From Mytilus trossulus (lineage: Eukaryota; Mollusca; Bivalvia; Mytilida; Mytilidae), in NCBI RefSeq assembly GCF_036588685.1, contig NC_086374.1, positions 72,600,457-72,664,456 of the forward strand: a DNA stretch of 64,000 nt, read 5' to 3'. The notes below the pieces were generated by a model, which saw nothing but the letters and a program-made list of their open reading frames with translations, made no database searches and was not told where the DNA came from. The number at the start of each line of letters is the position of its first letter. The first letter of the stretch is position 1. Of this stretch, positions 21,491 through 33,170 are shown piece by piece. Both the position numbers and the translations under genes were made by a program.

Positions 21491-22514
21491 ATGATAATTA
21501 CACTTAGAATAATAGAGCTAGGATTATCGTTTAACTTTACGTTCCACTTGAAAGATGGTCTCGTCTTAATTATAAATTCAAAGTTTGCTTACTATTTTGA
21601 ATGCATCAATCGCATCGAGCTTGAAATGAAATATACAACAGATACAATTAAATCTGCATCATAATTGGTTGAGAACAAAACATTACGATATGATTATAGC
21701 TTCCCAATTGTTACCTTTTCATTTTTGTGTAAAAATATTCAAGCAGCGTCATCATATGGACGATATATCTCCCAGTTAAAACGATGTTCCTTGATGAATG
21801 ATATGTTTCAATTGTCGTACCCATAATCTCGTCCTCTTTTCCTTATACATTGTACATGACATCCCCCGAGTTTGTTTTATTAGATACATGAACAACATGA
21901 CGGGTGTCTCATGTGGAGCCATGTGCAACAGAATCTGTTCCAGGGCACCTTAGTTCACCCCGGTCTATGGTGGGTTCGTGTTGATCAATCTTTCTATTTT
22001 TTTGTTTTGTTATGGTGTTTGTCTTTTAAAGTTTTTATTATGACTCACATTTAGAAATAAACAATTCAGATCCGCTGACAACAAAAGACGACGACTAAAG
22101 GTTTAATTCCAGTTGAGCAAAATTTTTGAACTTTTCATGTCCATATAGCAATATTACAGCATGTACCTGCATGTAAACACAATATTCTATGCCTTTTGTT
22201 TCATATAATGATTTTATTGAGGGTTGCTATATCTTATGAAACTATTGAACTAAGGGTTCCCATTGGGAACAGTGACCCTAAGTTGTATATATAGATTTTA
22301 TGTTATGCTGATTTTAGTTTTCTATGTATACATAGCATTATTTGAACTTATTTCTCTTTCCGTTGTCTTTCGATTTTTTACAATGGCATTTTCAGTTTCT
22401 CTCGACTTCAGTTTTCATTTTCTTCATTGTTATGGAATATCCGCTTCACATATATTACAGGAAATTTTCCTAAGTTCGTGACTACAATTTCATTCTTTTT
22501 TCACGATTGTGACA

Positions 22515-22710
22515 TACCGAATTAGACTTGTTACCGGTTTTGTTCTAACATGAGTAACACGACGGGTGTCGCATGTTGAGCAGGATCTGCTAACCCATCG
22601 CATCCGCGTTCACCCACAATTTTTGGTGGGGTTCGTGTTGCTAAGTCTTTAGTTTTCTTTGTTATATTATGTTTGTCTTTTCCCGTTATAGCCATGGCGT
22701 TGTCAGTTTT
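22515..22710 (+). repeat. Dispersed repeat B
   Basis: Copy with GTGACATACCGAATTAGACT, ATGAGTAACACGACGGGTGT and GCCATGGCGTTGTCAGTTTT, shared with 28110-28400 and 48320-48545. An ATATAT microsatellite follows. Confidence 0.65.
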
Positions 22711-23038
22711 ATATATATATATATATGTTTGAATATCCCACTGGTGTATATTTACAATAGAAATTTTGAAACAAATCGAAATATTTTCTTTAGAAATATT
22801 CGAAAAGGCTTCCATATTCACTGTAAAATGACAGGGGACTTGGATACCATGAATAAATAAGCTTTGTTCGAAGAATGACATGCTACTATTTGACTTCAAT
22901 TTCTAAAGCAAAATAATAAAGTACTAATATCAAACATAACTGTTTTGTCGAAGTTTTTATTATCAAAAAATGGTACATTTAGCAAATGACAATAGTGTCA
23001 AACACTATAATACCGTTTCCTATAAGAAAAGACGGAAT

Positions 23039-23111
23039 CAATCTGATTAAAATTAAAATCTATCACATCTTGCGTGGGGTACATATAATGATCTTTATTT
23101 TAATTAGATTG
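23039..23111. mobile_element. Second copy of the CAATCTAATTAAAAT MITE
   Basis: Ends CAATCTGATTAAAATTAAAA and TTATTTTAATTAGATTG. Flanks AGACGGAAT (23030-23038) and AAACTGAAT (23112-23120) match at 7 of 9, an aged duplication of the same length as at 14935. Confidence 0.7.
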
Positions 23112-23154
23112 AAACTGAATAACTTAATAGGTTTCTTATTCTTTCTTTCAGTTT

Positions 23155-26100
23155 CTATATAACTTCTTCTCTTTTCTCATCTTCTTTCATGAGACAACAA
23201 GCAGAAAGGAATCCAAACACCTGTAATAAGAATAATTTGTTCTAAAATCTGGCTCATTTTCACTATGTGCTATTAGCTTTGAATTAGCTCTAAGTATATA
23301 TTTATATACTAATAGGTGTGTTTTGTTTGCTATTTTATTCATATTTTGTGCTAATGTTATATGCTGCTACTACAATTAATGTGAATAGAAACAATATTCG
23401 TTGTCTTTATATTTAGGCAAAAACGTTCATTTGGGTGTTTGGTCCGTTCTTATTCTCATTATCTTAATTATCGAATCATAATTCATTTCGGAATGTGTTT
23501 TAATGTTATGTCAAACTAAAACTGTGTTCATTTTCTGTGTACATAACCAATATCAGATTCTTATTTTCGATAATCAAACTTGTGTGATTTTTTTTTTGTT
23601 TTGTTTATTTTTGTTCGTTGTTTTTTTTGAGGGGGGGGGGGGTCGTGATACGAATACAGTGACCTATTATACTTACTTGCAGACCAGCTATACCAGACGC
23701 GATACCTATTAGAATGCTGAAATACTTATTGAATTCTTCTTTCAAAGCATCATAACAACCCTGAAATACAAACAAAAATGATGAACCTGTCTACTGATAA
23801 CCGTTTAGCTTGATGTCGTGTTGTCATAGCTGCTAAGACTGGTGAGTTCAGTACAAAATACGGTTAAACATGTGTATTAATCAAATGAACATTGATCTCC
23901 GTAGTTTTAGAACCAACGATGCGAGGGGGAGGGAGTTTTCTATGTCTTCTTCTATACTTTTTGTTAACATATGAACTTCAACCATTCTGGTTTTGAACGT
24001 GTAAAATTAAACCTCTAAAAATGATAAACGAATTCTAGAAATTTTTTATTTTTTTTTACTGAGGAGCATTATATAATATGCTGTATAAATCGATTTTCTC
24101 GATTTGTGATCAGAATTCATGGAACATTTTATGACAATACGGCATGGTCAGAACAGCTATGGAGGGGAAAGTATTACTTATCCGGCAAGAAATAATGAAT
24201 GATTTTGTCTTTCTATTCCTTATCTTTCAATTGATGTTCAGCATTTTCCCGTCCCTATGGCCATGCGATAATAAATAATCTTTGTAAAAAGTCTCGTTTT
24301 TGTCATTTTTCTTCATTTTAATTTATTCATGACAATATGTGCCACATGTTGAGCAGGCTCTGCTTACTCTCTTCCGGAGCACCTGAGATTACCCCAAGAT
24401 TTTAATGGGGTTTGTGTTGCTTAGTCTGTAGTTTACTATGTTGTGTCTTGTGTACTATTATTTGTCTGTTTGTCGTTTTCTTTGTTAGCCATGGCGTTGT
24501 CAGTTTATTTTCGATCTATGAGTTGGTATCTTCCTTCTCTCTTTTACCTATACAGTTCAATTTGATTCATTATAATCGATAAGAAACTTACTGTAGTATG
24601 CGCTCCAGCTTGAGTTACTGGACATTGGTTATCTACCATAGAATTAAGGAAGGTTGTCATATCATCAGGGAAAGCATCCTCATTGTTAAACTGACAACAC
24701 GTCAGAGGTATCGTTGCTGTTGCTGTGACGTAAACACCTCCACCGGAATCGTACGCATATGTTGTATTCCATGTGTTTATAGAAGCATACTCAGTTTGAT
24801 TGACCACACCACAACACTTAAACTGTGAACAAATACAAAACTATTGTTCATCTCATACAGGCGACGAAGTAACTCTTACTTATTAGCAGTTTTAGCTTAT
24901 TTTATTTGCAAATTGCATATTTGTTCATTCAAGCAAAATAGATTGGTTCATTAGTTATTTAAGCTAAAACACGTCCGACGAATAAAAAACAACTGTCATA
25001 TTACTGACTTGGTACAGACATTTACTTATGAAGAAATGGTGGATTAAATCTGGTTTTAAAGCTAACTAAACCACTCTTTTATATGACAGTCGAAAACAGT
25101 CGAACAGATCAGTTGAAAGTTAATACTAGTAGTAAGTTTTATTGTTGATTATATAGAAATAATTAATTATCTCAAACTGAGGTAAATAACGAAAACATTT
25201 TGAAATACGACATATAAAACAAATATTTGTACTCACCACGATTTGTGCCAAGTCAAATGCCAAACTTATAGCATTAGAAGTAGAATAAGGTCCAACGTAG
25301 TTATCATTTAGCATCGTCGATAAATTGTCCTTTGCGTAGGTCTCAAGCTGTTCAATACAAAATAATTTATCATAAAACATTTTGTAGATCTTTATAAATT
25401 TAACTTATTTTAAGATTTATGTATTCAAATTTATCTCTCACAATAACATTCATGTATATGTTCCGGCCAATATATGAGTATTTGGACCATACGTGTATAA
25501 GTAGCGAGCTAGAGATGACCATATGCGTATACTCATATGGTCCGACCATACGCTTTTGGTCCTACCGTACGGGTATGGTCCTACCATGTGAGTATATTCT
25601 CGTTTGGTTAGTAACGGCCTGTACAATATGAGTATTTGGATTTTATACTAGTTTTTTTTCAAATATATTATAAACGTTTCAAAAATACACTAACCTTTAT
25701 ATAAAAAATCACGATGAAAGATACATGAAAATGTAATAATTTTATAAATCAAAGGATAAATAAAAACTTTATATTGATGCCATAGTTCGTTTTCATCGCT
25801 TATTGCATTCCTGCATGTAGTCTTAGGATTTCCACATGGTGCATTTGCACGCCTTTGTTGTGCACAATCCTATTCAGTTAGTCCTCTTGCTTGCGAGTGA
25901 ACAGTTTGCCTGCTTTGCACGTACAGTGATACCGAGAAGCTCTGGATCTCAAAACAACATACCTTATCTTTATAGACGATAACCAAGACCACAGCTGCTA
26001 TTTCTAACAATATCATCAGCCCAATAACAACGACATACTGCAATTAAAATTAAAATAAAATAAATTTGTGTCAATGTAAAATGAGCATTTCATAAATATA

Positions 26101-28986
26101 TTCCTATAGATAAGTCACTTTTCCCCCATTTACAACTTAATAGTTCCTGATGAAGGTGATTCCAGGAAAGCGCTTCGTAATCATGGAATTAATAACATGT
26201 TGTTCTCCCCGTCTACAATTTTAGAAAGTATTCATTGTGTCAACTCCCTCAGGAAAAGTTGGCCTGAGAAGGATTTTGGCTATTGTTTTGTGTCCTTTTA
26301 CTATATATAGCTTCTCATATGATTCGGATCTTAAACATCATTGGCTTTCAAATATTCGTCTTCGAGCGTTACTGTTAAAGGAAAATCCAGAAAAGCGCAT
26401 CGAACCCATGAAATTTGAAATTTGTTGTTTCCTTTTTTTTTTAATGCAAAAGTATTAGATATTATACATTTATTTCCCGTGCCTGAGGGAAATATGAAGA
26501 TTTGTTCACCCAAGAAAAATCATATTTAACGAGGTCATAGCCCGAGGAAAATATGACTTTTCGAGGGTGAAAAAATCTTCATATCTCCCGAAGCCAAGGG
26601 GAATGAAAGTTTTATTCCACTGCCTATACTTTTTTTTTACTTCTAAATATAAAACTTACAGATGATTGTTTTCTTACCCGTTTTGTTTTATAACTTAAAA
26701 ACACACAATGATAATCAATCACCGATTGAAAGATATTTATTTATTCTTTTCTTTTTGTTTTTAGATTTGAAATAATTTGGAATATGATACTTAAGAGGGG
26801 GAATACGAAGTTTTGTTCGACGTCACGTGTGATAGTTTAAACCAATCAAATCTTGATTTCGCTATCAAAATTAACATGCAGTGGAATATCATTTCATTAA
26901 TCATGTTTTATTTTGATTCTCAATATTTTGACACTTACTATTCTGAGCAAACATTTACTCTTTAAGCATGCACCACAGCATCCAACGAAAGAAATGAACA
27001 CAACAAAAGCCCCTGTAGCTATGAGGATATAAGCAGCAGACTCCAACAGTGATGGAGTATCTACGCTATCAACTGCTCCTTCCGTAGCACTTCGAGCTAA
27101 TATCAGTATGTCATTTTTATATAAGATAACAAAGATTCCACCACCAATACATGCTCCGCCAAACAGCTGAAAATTGACAAACATTATTTTATTCTACGAC
27201 TGAATAAACTGCAAACAAAACTTTTTAACACTGCATTTCAAATAATTGTTTTACTTAAGTCTATGTATAGACTGGGAACATTATATCTAAAAGTCAATAT
27301 ATTATAACATTTTCTATGTACCTGTTCCAAGACATGAGCCTGCAATTCAATGATTGTCTATGTTTCTATATATCGTATTGGGTTTTCATTTATTGTTTTG
27401 ATGGATTTGTTCTTGTATTGTGTCGTTGTATCACTGGTAGGGGATGGTGGGCGCCCCATACATATTTAGCCTTCCACATTGTATATGTGCCTGTAACAAG
27501 TCGATGGTTGTGCTTGTAATTTATTATCATATTATTTTTTGTTTGTTACTTAGTATTCATAAATCCAATCGGTGTTTTTTCATTTGATTTGTTGTAGGTT
27601 TAGTTATGTTGGATATTCTAATAGCTTGCTATAATATGATATGGTTTTTACTCATTGTTGAGGACGGTTCGATCTATGTTTGCTTACATCTACGTCATTT
27701 GGCCTCACGGTCATAAAACTTTCGAGCATGATTTTTGTTCTCAGACTCGAAAATCAACCAATCAAATTGCTGGATTTCATGTTTCGAGCATGATTTTTGT
27801 GCTCCAAGCACTGAGCAAAATGTTATGCCTTCAAGGCCAGGTCTCTAGTGGATAATAAATGTTAAGAACTAGCAATTAGTGTCCTGTCTGTTCTAATTCT
27901 TAATATTTTGTCTTTGTTGGAACCATAGGCATATGTTACATATATAATCATGATTTTCTTGATAGAGGGATGCTGAGGAAGCTATTAGCCCAAGAGTTCC
28001 AAATGGTGAAGTTGAAATCATCCTTTTGTAAATTCTACGGACGCCATCTAGACCGTAATGGAATAACCGTTTCACAGACGATATCGGATATGTTCCTTAC
28101 GTCGTAACTACAATCCCATTCTCTTTCAGGAATGTGACCTACCGAATAAGACTATTTACCGGATTTGTAATAACATGAGCAACACGACTGGTGCCATATG
28201 TGAAGCAAGATCTGCTTACCCTTCCGGAGCACCTGATATCAACCCAGTTTTTGGTGGGGTTCGTGTTGCTTATTCTTTAGTTTTATATGTTTTGTCATGT
28301 GTACTATTGTTTGTCTGTTTGTCTTTTTCATTTTTAGCCCTGGCGTTGTCAGTTTATTTTCGATTTATAAGTTTGACTGTCCCTTTGGTATCTTTCGTCC
28401 CTCTTTTACAAACAGACAATACAATCTATAAAAGATCACAATATTTTTTTTAAAAACATGAAAAAGGTTCTAAATTAGCACAGGCCCTTGTCTCAGATTT
28501 ATTTATATATATAAACCTTATTATCGCTATTTTACGAAATTTTCCTTTGATCTTGCTGACTGATAATTTCCTTTCTCAGCGCAGTCGAGTGATATGAAAA
28601 ACTATCGCTAGAAACTAGGGGGCACGTGGCGTTTTTGCTTATGAAATTTACATGAAATTGACAACATCGTTATAGGTAAAATAGCGATAAACAGATTATA
28701 TTTGGTCATCTCAACTCGAATGCTTTTCTCACGTTCGCCTTACCGGCTCATGCGAGAAAATCAATCAACAGAGATGACCAATGATAATCTGTTTATCGCT
28801 AAAATCTATAAATATTAAGGTATAAAGCTAAAAACCTAAGACAAGTTTCTGTGTTTATTAGGTCGATATTACATCAATGTTAAACACAGTTTGTTTTAAA
28901 TCACAACATTAATTCTACTTTCTTACCAAGAAAAATATTCCGAATGTGATCAGAAAACATTTAGATAATCCGTCACAACTTCCCAT
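23155..28986 (-). CDS. Tetraspanin B, seven coding exons, tandem paralogue of A
   Basis: Second complete tetraspanin of 284 residues. Coding exons in transcript order: 28927-28986, 26939-27166, 25963-26037, 25237-25347, 24592-24822, 23677-23760, 23155-23220. Each exon has exactly the length of its counterpart in tetraspanin A (60, 228, 75, 111, 231, 84, 66 nt) and every intron is phase 0. The start is MGSCDGLSKCFLITFGIFFL, so one of the paired N-terminal cysteines of A is serine here. TM2 ends FVGCCGACL; TM3 is YVVVIGLMILLEIAAVVLVI; the loop has FKCCGVVN, TCCQF, NQCP and GCYDAL, conserving all six cysteines. The tail is CCLMKEDEKREEVI. No frameshift or stop was seen, so it is probably functional. 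It has the same orientation as A, about 10 kb further right, with a Toll-like receptor pseudogene between them. A local duplication is the simplest explanation. Confidence 0.93.
24330..24535 (+). repeat. Dispersed repeat B
   Basis: Shares the GCCACATGTTGAGCAGG, GGGGTTTGTGTTGCTTAG and AGCCATGGCGTTGTCAG blocks. It ends just right-adjacent to exon 5 of tetraspanin B on the opposite strand. Confidence 0.65.
25440..25640. repeat. Cluster of inverted CCATACG/CGTATGG words
   Basis: Several words such as GGACCATACG, GACCATATGCG, CATATGGTCCGACCATACG and CGTACGGGTATGGTCCTACC occur in both orientations, bounded by ATATGAGTATTTGGA on both sides (25472-25486 and 25627-25640). It looks like a small element with direct ends and internal hairpins. 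In intron 3 of tetraspanin B. Confidence 0.5.
26480..26890. repeat. Foldback repeat with AATATGAAGATTTGTTCACCC arms
   Basis: GAAATATGAAGATTTGTTCACCC-like sequence at 26490-26512 mirrors GGGTGAAAAAATCTTCATAT at 26565-26585. GGAAAATATGACTTT at 26545 mirrors AAATCATATTT at 26517. GTGGAATA near 26880 mirrors TATTCCAC near 26615. In intron 2 of tetraspanin B. Confidence 0.5.
28110..28400 (+). repeat. Dispersed repeat B
   Basis: Long copy from ATTCTCTTTCAGGAATGTGA to CCTTTGGTATCTTTCGTCCC. Lies in intron 1 of tetraspanin B. Confidence 0.65.
28550..28810. repeat. Foldback repeat
   Basis: AGCGATAAACAGATTATATT at about 28683 and ATAATCTGTTTATCGCT ending at about 28802 are inverted, as are TTGGTCATCTC and GAGATGACCAA. 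The TTTGATCTTGCTGACTGATA flank resembles 44630. In intron 1 of tetraspanin B. Confidence 0.65.
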
Positions 28987-30609
28987 ATTTTAGCTGAAAA
29001 TAGATATAAAAACTGTTTCGGTCGAGTGTGAGATGAATTTAATCTCAAAGTTGAGTCAAGTCAGTAAGAAATCACGTTTAAGAACAACAAGTAAATGATA
29101 AATGATTGAAACGGAGAATAATAATTATCAAAAGTTTTTTTGTAGAATGCATGTAAAAAGTTTATAATAAAATCATTAAAATGGTATGAAAAGTTATTAA
29201 ATTTGTTTATAGGTTATTGACATTATATTTCATTTGTAATTAATGCAACATCTTTAGGAACAGACTTAACTGTTTGTTCGTGAAAGTTTTCTTGTAAAAA
29301 TTGTTAAATGTAAAATTGAGAAAGTCTATATAAGTTTTACTTACCTAAATTTATGAACTGTTCACACCACATAAACAAAAATACTATCTTAACATAAATA
29401 TATAACAATAATATTTATAATACTATAAAACATACTTAAAGTTAGACTTTAAATCAATAAAATAATTTAAGATACAATATCCGTTATCTTTTTTCAATTC
29501 AAACATGTTGTAATACCTAGTTTTTCCTAAGTCGCTTAAGTTTTAATTATGAGTATTGTTTATTTAATATCTTAAGTTAAGACGTTGAGACATGTGGTGT
29601 TATCATTGTAGGAGATATTAAAACTAGCGTCATGCATTGTTTAAATGTCTGACGTGATACCTGTTATTTTTCAGAAAAAAAATGTCAAATGTCAGCGGGA
29701 AGTGTGAAAGGATGTGACAAATTAGGGGGGCTGGGGTACACACATTATTATTCAAAGGGAACTGTAAAAGTTGATGAGCATTTCTTAGTAAAAAATCCTA
29801 CTTTGTAAAGAATCAAAAATGCATCTACCTCAAAAAGTATATGCAAATTGTAGACTTTTTACAGGACACATATTTGTTTCCTTTACAAACAAATGTGCTT
29901 CGTTTTTCACACTAAAATAGTGACAATACTGAATTCTGTCGCAATTTCTAAAAGCCTACAAAGTGCATTCTTGTGAGGTTACGGGTGACTTACTCGATTG
30001 TACCCAGGATGAATCGCACATCAAATTTCAGGTATAAACATTAGAAGAAAAAAACTAAAATTTATGATATTCCAAACGAATATAACAAGGTACGTTGAGC
30101 TTTTTGCTGCTTTGTGCATGCTTCAACCACCAAGCGATTTTGACGTCATTTTAATGATACTTGAAAGCCATAAACAAGAACAAAACAACAATACTAATGA
30201 TATATCGGGTGTACGTGGGATTGTTGTGACAATGTAAGCAATCATCTAGTAAAATTAAACTTTGAGCCACTGTAACCATCAACTACTCATGGTTAGGAAT
30301 ATACCGCTTTTAAACCATTAAGTTCGTCCTCCAGACTAATATTTACCATGTTTACGTTAAAACTGGCATGTAAAAAAGCAATGCAAATGCAATTCTTAAG
30401 ATTCTTATTAACTAAACATTTTGAAAGAGTCAGACAATACTTGTTTAAACGCTTGACACATTTTATTAAGATGGACAATCATATAATGTCCGGTCCTCGT
30501 CATTATTTAGAATGAGTGATATCAAGTTTTTAAATTAAAGGCACCGGCGTTTTGTTTTTGTGAACTTGATAAATAATAACTTGATCGTATCAATTTACAG
30601 TATATGAAT
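28987..30609. other. Intergenic region left of the LINE
   Basis: AT-rich sequence upstream of tetraspanin B (its promoter must lie just right of 28986). No coding exon, repeat array or clear promoter motif recognised. Short open frames lack protein features. Confidence 0.4.
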
Positions 30610-31195
30610 TCTTTGCGAAATTGATATTTTTTTTTGTGTCTGGAATACACCGTATAGCAAACAACAGATATAGTCTTAATTTTCATCTCGGCCCGAGACT
30701 TAAAACAAGACTTATAATGTTTTATAAAATTGTACACCATATTGTCGCTGTACCATCAACATTACTCATACCAACAGACAATAGAACCCGACAACATCAT
30801 CCACAAACTTACAGACACTTACTTACAGTTAAAGATTGTTACAAATATTCATTTTTTTCGTATACTATTACACAATGGAATGTACTACCTCCAAAGGTAG
30901 TACTTTCTCCCACTTTAAATATTTTTAGAGAACAGTTAACACCTACTGTTCTCTACAATATAGAACAGTAAACCTAGTAGTTATGTAAATAGTTTTAACC
31001 ACATGTCATGTTAGTATTTGTTTATTTTTTGGCACTTTATTTTGTAAATATTTATTTATTATTATCCTACGCATGCGCAGCAGTTAGTAATCATCAAAAA
31101 TCTGATGGATAACTGGATACCATAAGAAGAAGAAGAAGATGGCGGCCAACTCACCGTTTACAGAACCTGCATCAATCAATCAATCAATCAATCAA
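30610..31195 (+). pseudogene. 5'-truncated LINE, C-terminal end of the RT protein
   Basis: At 30621-30971 the translation contains RLIMFYKIVHHIVAVPSTLL, RTRQHHPQTYRHL, KYSFFSYTITQWNVLPPKVV and NIFREQL. This is the typical C-terminal tail of invertebrate non-LTR retrotransposon ORF2 proteins (jockey/CR1/RTE-like). RT and endonuclease motifs are absent, as expected of 5' truncation. The downstream 3' tail ends in AAGAAGAAGAAGATGG and an (AATC)n run at 31170-31195. Clade uncertain. Confidence 0.75.
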
Positions 31196-31941
31196 GACCT
31201 TTTTTTTTATTAATTCGTAAGCTCTTTATATAAAGCAAAGGTTATGCCATATATATATATATTTATACATACATAATTACTCTTAAAATGGGCACAATAA
31301 TGTTAAATCAGCAATTTTCAAGTTGTTCCTTATGCACGGATATTCAAGTTGGTCCGATATTGGTTTTAAAAATAGTCCAGATTAAACACTTCCTGTTCAA
31401 AAAGGGGGGATGGATTTGGACGAAACTAGTTTGGTTTCTTCTCTTGAGTTATATAAGACACAGGTATAAACAACTATTTTTTTCAATGAAATTTTTAATC
31501 TTCGTATTAATGCAATTTGCAAACAATCTCTTCTTGAATGAGCAATTTAGCTTGCAATTATAAAATTAGGGGGTTCAGGAATCTTAAATAATTTATTTGG
31601 AACATTGGGCTATTCCAGAAATAATCCATACCCCCCCTATAGAAGGTTTAGGAATTCCAGATAAAAAATCTGTAAAAATATCAGATTTTCCAGAAAATAT
31701 TCTCTTAGTTGGCAATAATTTCCAGAACTTTTCAACAATTTGCAAGAAATATTCCAGGAAAAAAATGAGAATAATACTAAAACTTCCAAGAAAATATCTG
31801 GTTCAATTAAATATTTCCAGGCAAATTTAACTTCCAAAAGAAAATTTCCAGGCAAATTTAACTTCCAACAGAAATTTTCCAACTAAATATTTACATGAAA
31901 CATATAAGTTTTAATATTGTTTATATTGATTATTGTGTCAT

Positions 31942-32069
31942 ACATGTAGATAGTTGAGGAACCGTAGCTCTTAGATCCTTATGTTATTTCTTGACTATTT
32001 GCAGATCTATGGTCAAATGATAAATAACATAAGGACCTAAGAGCTAAGGTTCCGCAGCTAACATGTAGA
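31942..32069. repeat. Foldback repeat, arms of about 55 bp
   Basis: GAGGAACCGTAGCTCTTAGA then CCTTATGTTATTT mirrors AAATAACATAAGGACCTAAG then CTAAGGTTCC; the outermost CATGTAGAT is also mirrored. Confidence 0.75.
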
Positions 32070-32969
32070 TGATTAAATCAAACTGGCATTCATTCAGTGT
32101 ATGCATAAATGGCAGCTGTATGCTTAATACTAGTTTTTGTTAAAATTTCTTTGTGATCAAGTTCATCCATTTCAATTGATAATTTATAGTGGGTCTTTTT
32201 ATAATGTAATGTTACATTACAGTCTCAAGTGGAGGTGAAGATTGGCTCCTGTTATATTATGTTTAAAATATTGCATTTTTTGTATGCACCTGTCCTTGAT
32301 CAGATGCCATTGTTAAGTGGTTGTCATTTGTTGGTGTAGTAACATGTCCATAGGTGTTTCTGGTTTCTGTTTTTTCATATTGATTCAACAGTTGGGTTTT
32401 CAGTTATTTTTAGGGCCCTTTATAACTTGTTGTTTGGTGTGAGCCAAGGCTCCATGTTTTTGATCTATGATTGTTAACTTTGTATACGCTGTGATTTGGG
32501 TTGTGAGTAGTCTCTTTGATACTCTTACCACATCTTCTTGTTTACATCAACTCATTCATGACATTGTTTTAAAGTTGAGGGGTTGACTTAAAAGATCATA
32601 ACTTAAAGAGCTTGTGTTTTTGTATGCTTATATCATCTTAAACGGTATTAATGATTATTTCTCATCTTTAACAGTCAATAAACCATATTGCTATTTGGGA
32701 ATGCAACACAAGCTGTCTGCTGTTTTGATCACGTTACAAACTGTTACTACACCATTTACAAGGGAATTCTTAAAGTTGGATATTTTGTTTTCTATTTTAG
32801 TGTAATTTAAAGCATATTACAAACACAGTTGAGATATATATGAATAAATAAGGCATAAATGACAATATTAATTGATTTTTTTTACAAATTTTCATTTCTT
32901 TTAATTATTTTTGTTTGTGTACTGGAATCACAAAGAAAGAAATCATCAAGTTTGATATATTTTTCTAAT

Positions 32970-33170
32970 AAAATTGAGAATGGAAATGGGGAATGTGTCA
33001 AAGAGACAACACACCGACCAAATAAAAAAACAACAGCAGAAGGTCACCAACAGGTCTTCAATGTAGCGAGAAATTCCCGCACCCGGAGGCGTCCTTCAGC
33101 TGGCCCCTAAACAAATATATACTAGTTCAGTGATAATGAACGCCATACTAATTTCCAAAAAGGAGCAAAG
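32970..33170 (+). repeat. Dispersed repeat A
   Basis: Near match to 14430-14635, including GAGAAATTCCCGCACCCGGA and TATACTAGTTCAGTGATAAT. The short open frame across it is not a gene. Confidence 0.75.

Noticed and set aside
23631..23642. Run of 12 G as a G-quadruplex regulatory signal near tetraspanin B exon 6
   Set aside because: A single homopolymer run next to T-rich DNA; it may be slippage or sequencing noise and there is no pattern of separate G tracts.
31597..31882. Overlapping open frames on both strands
   Set aside because: Both are translations of short TTCCAGG/AATTTAAC tandem phrases.
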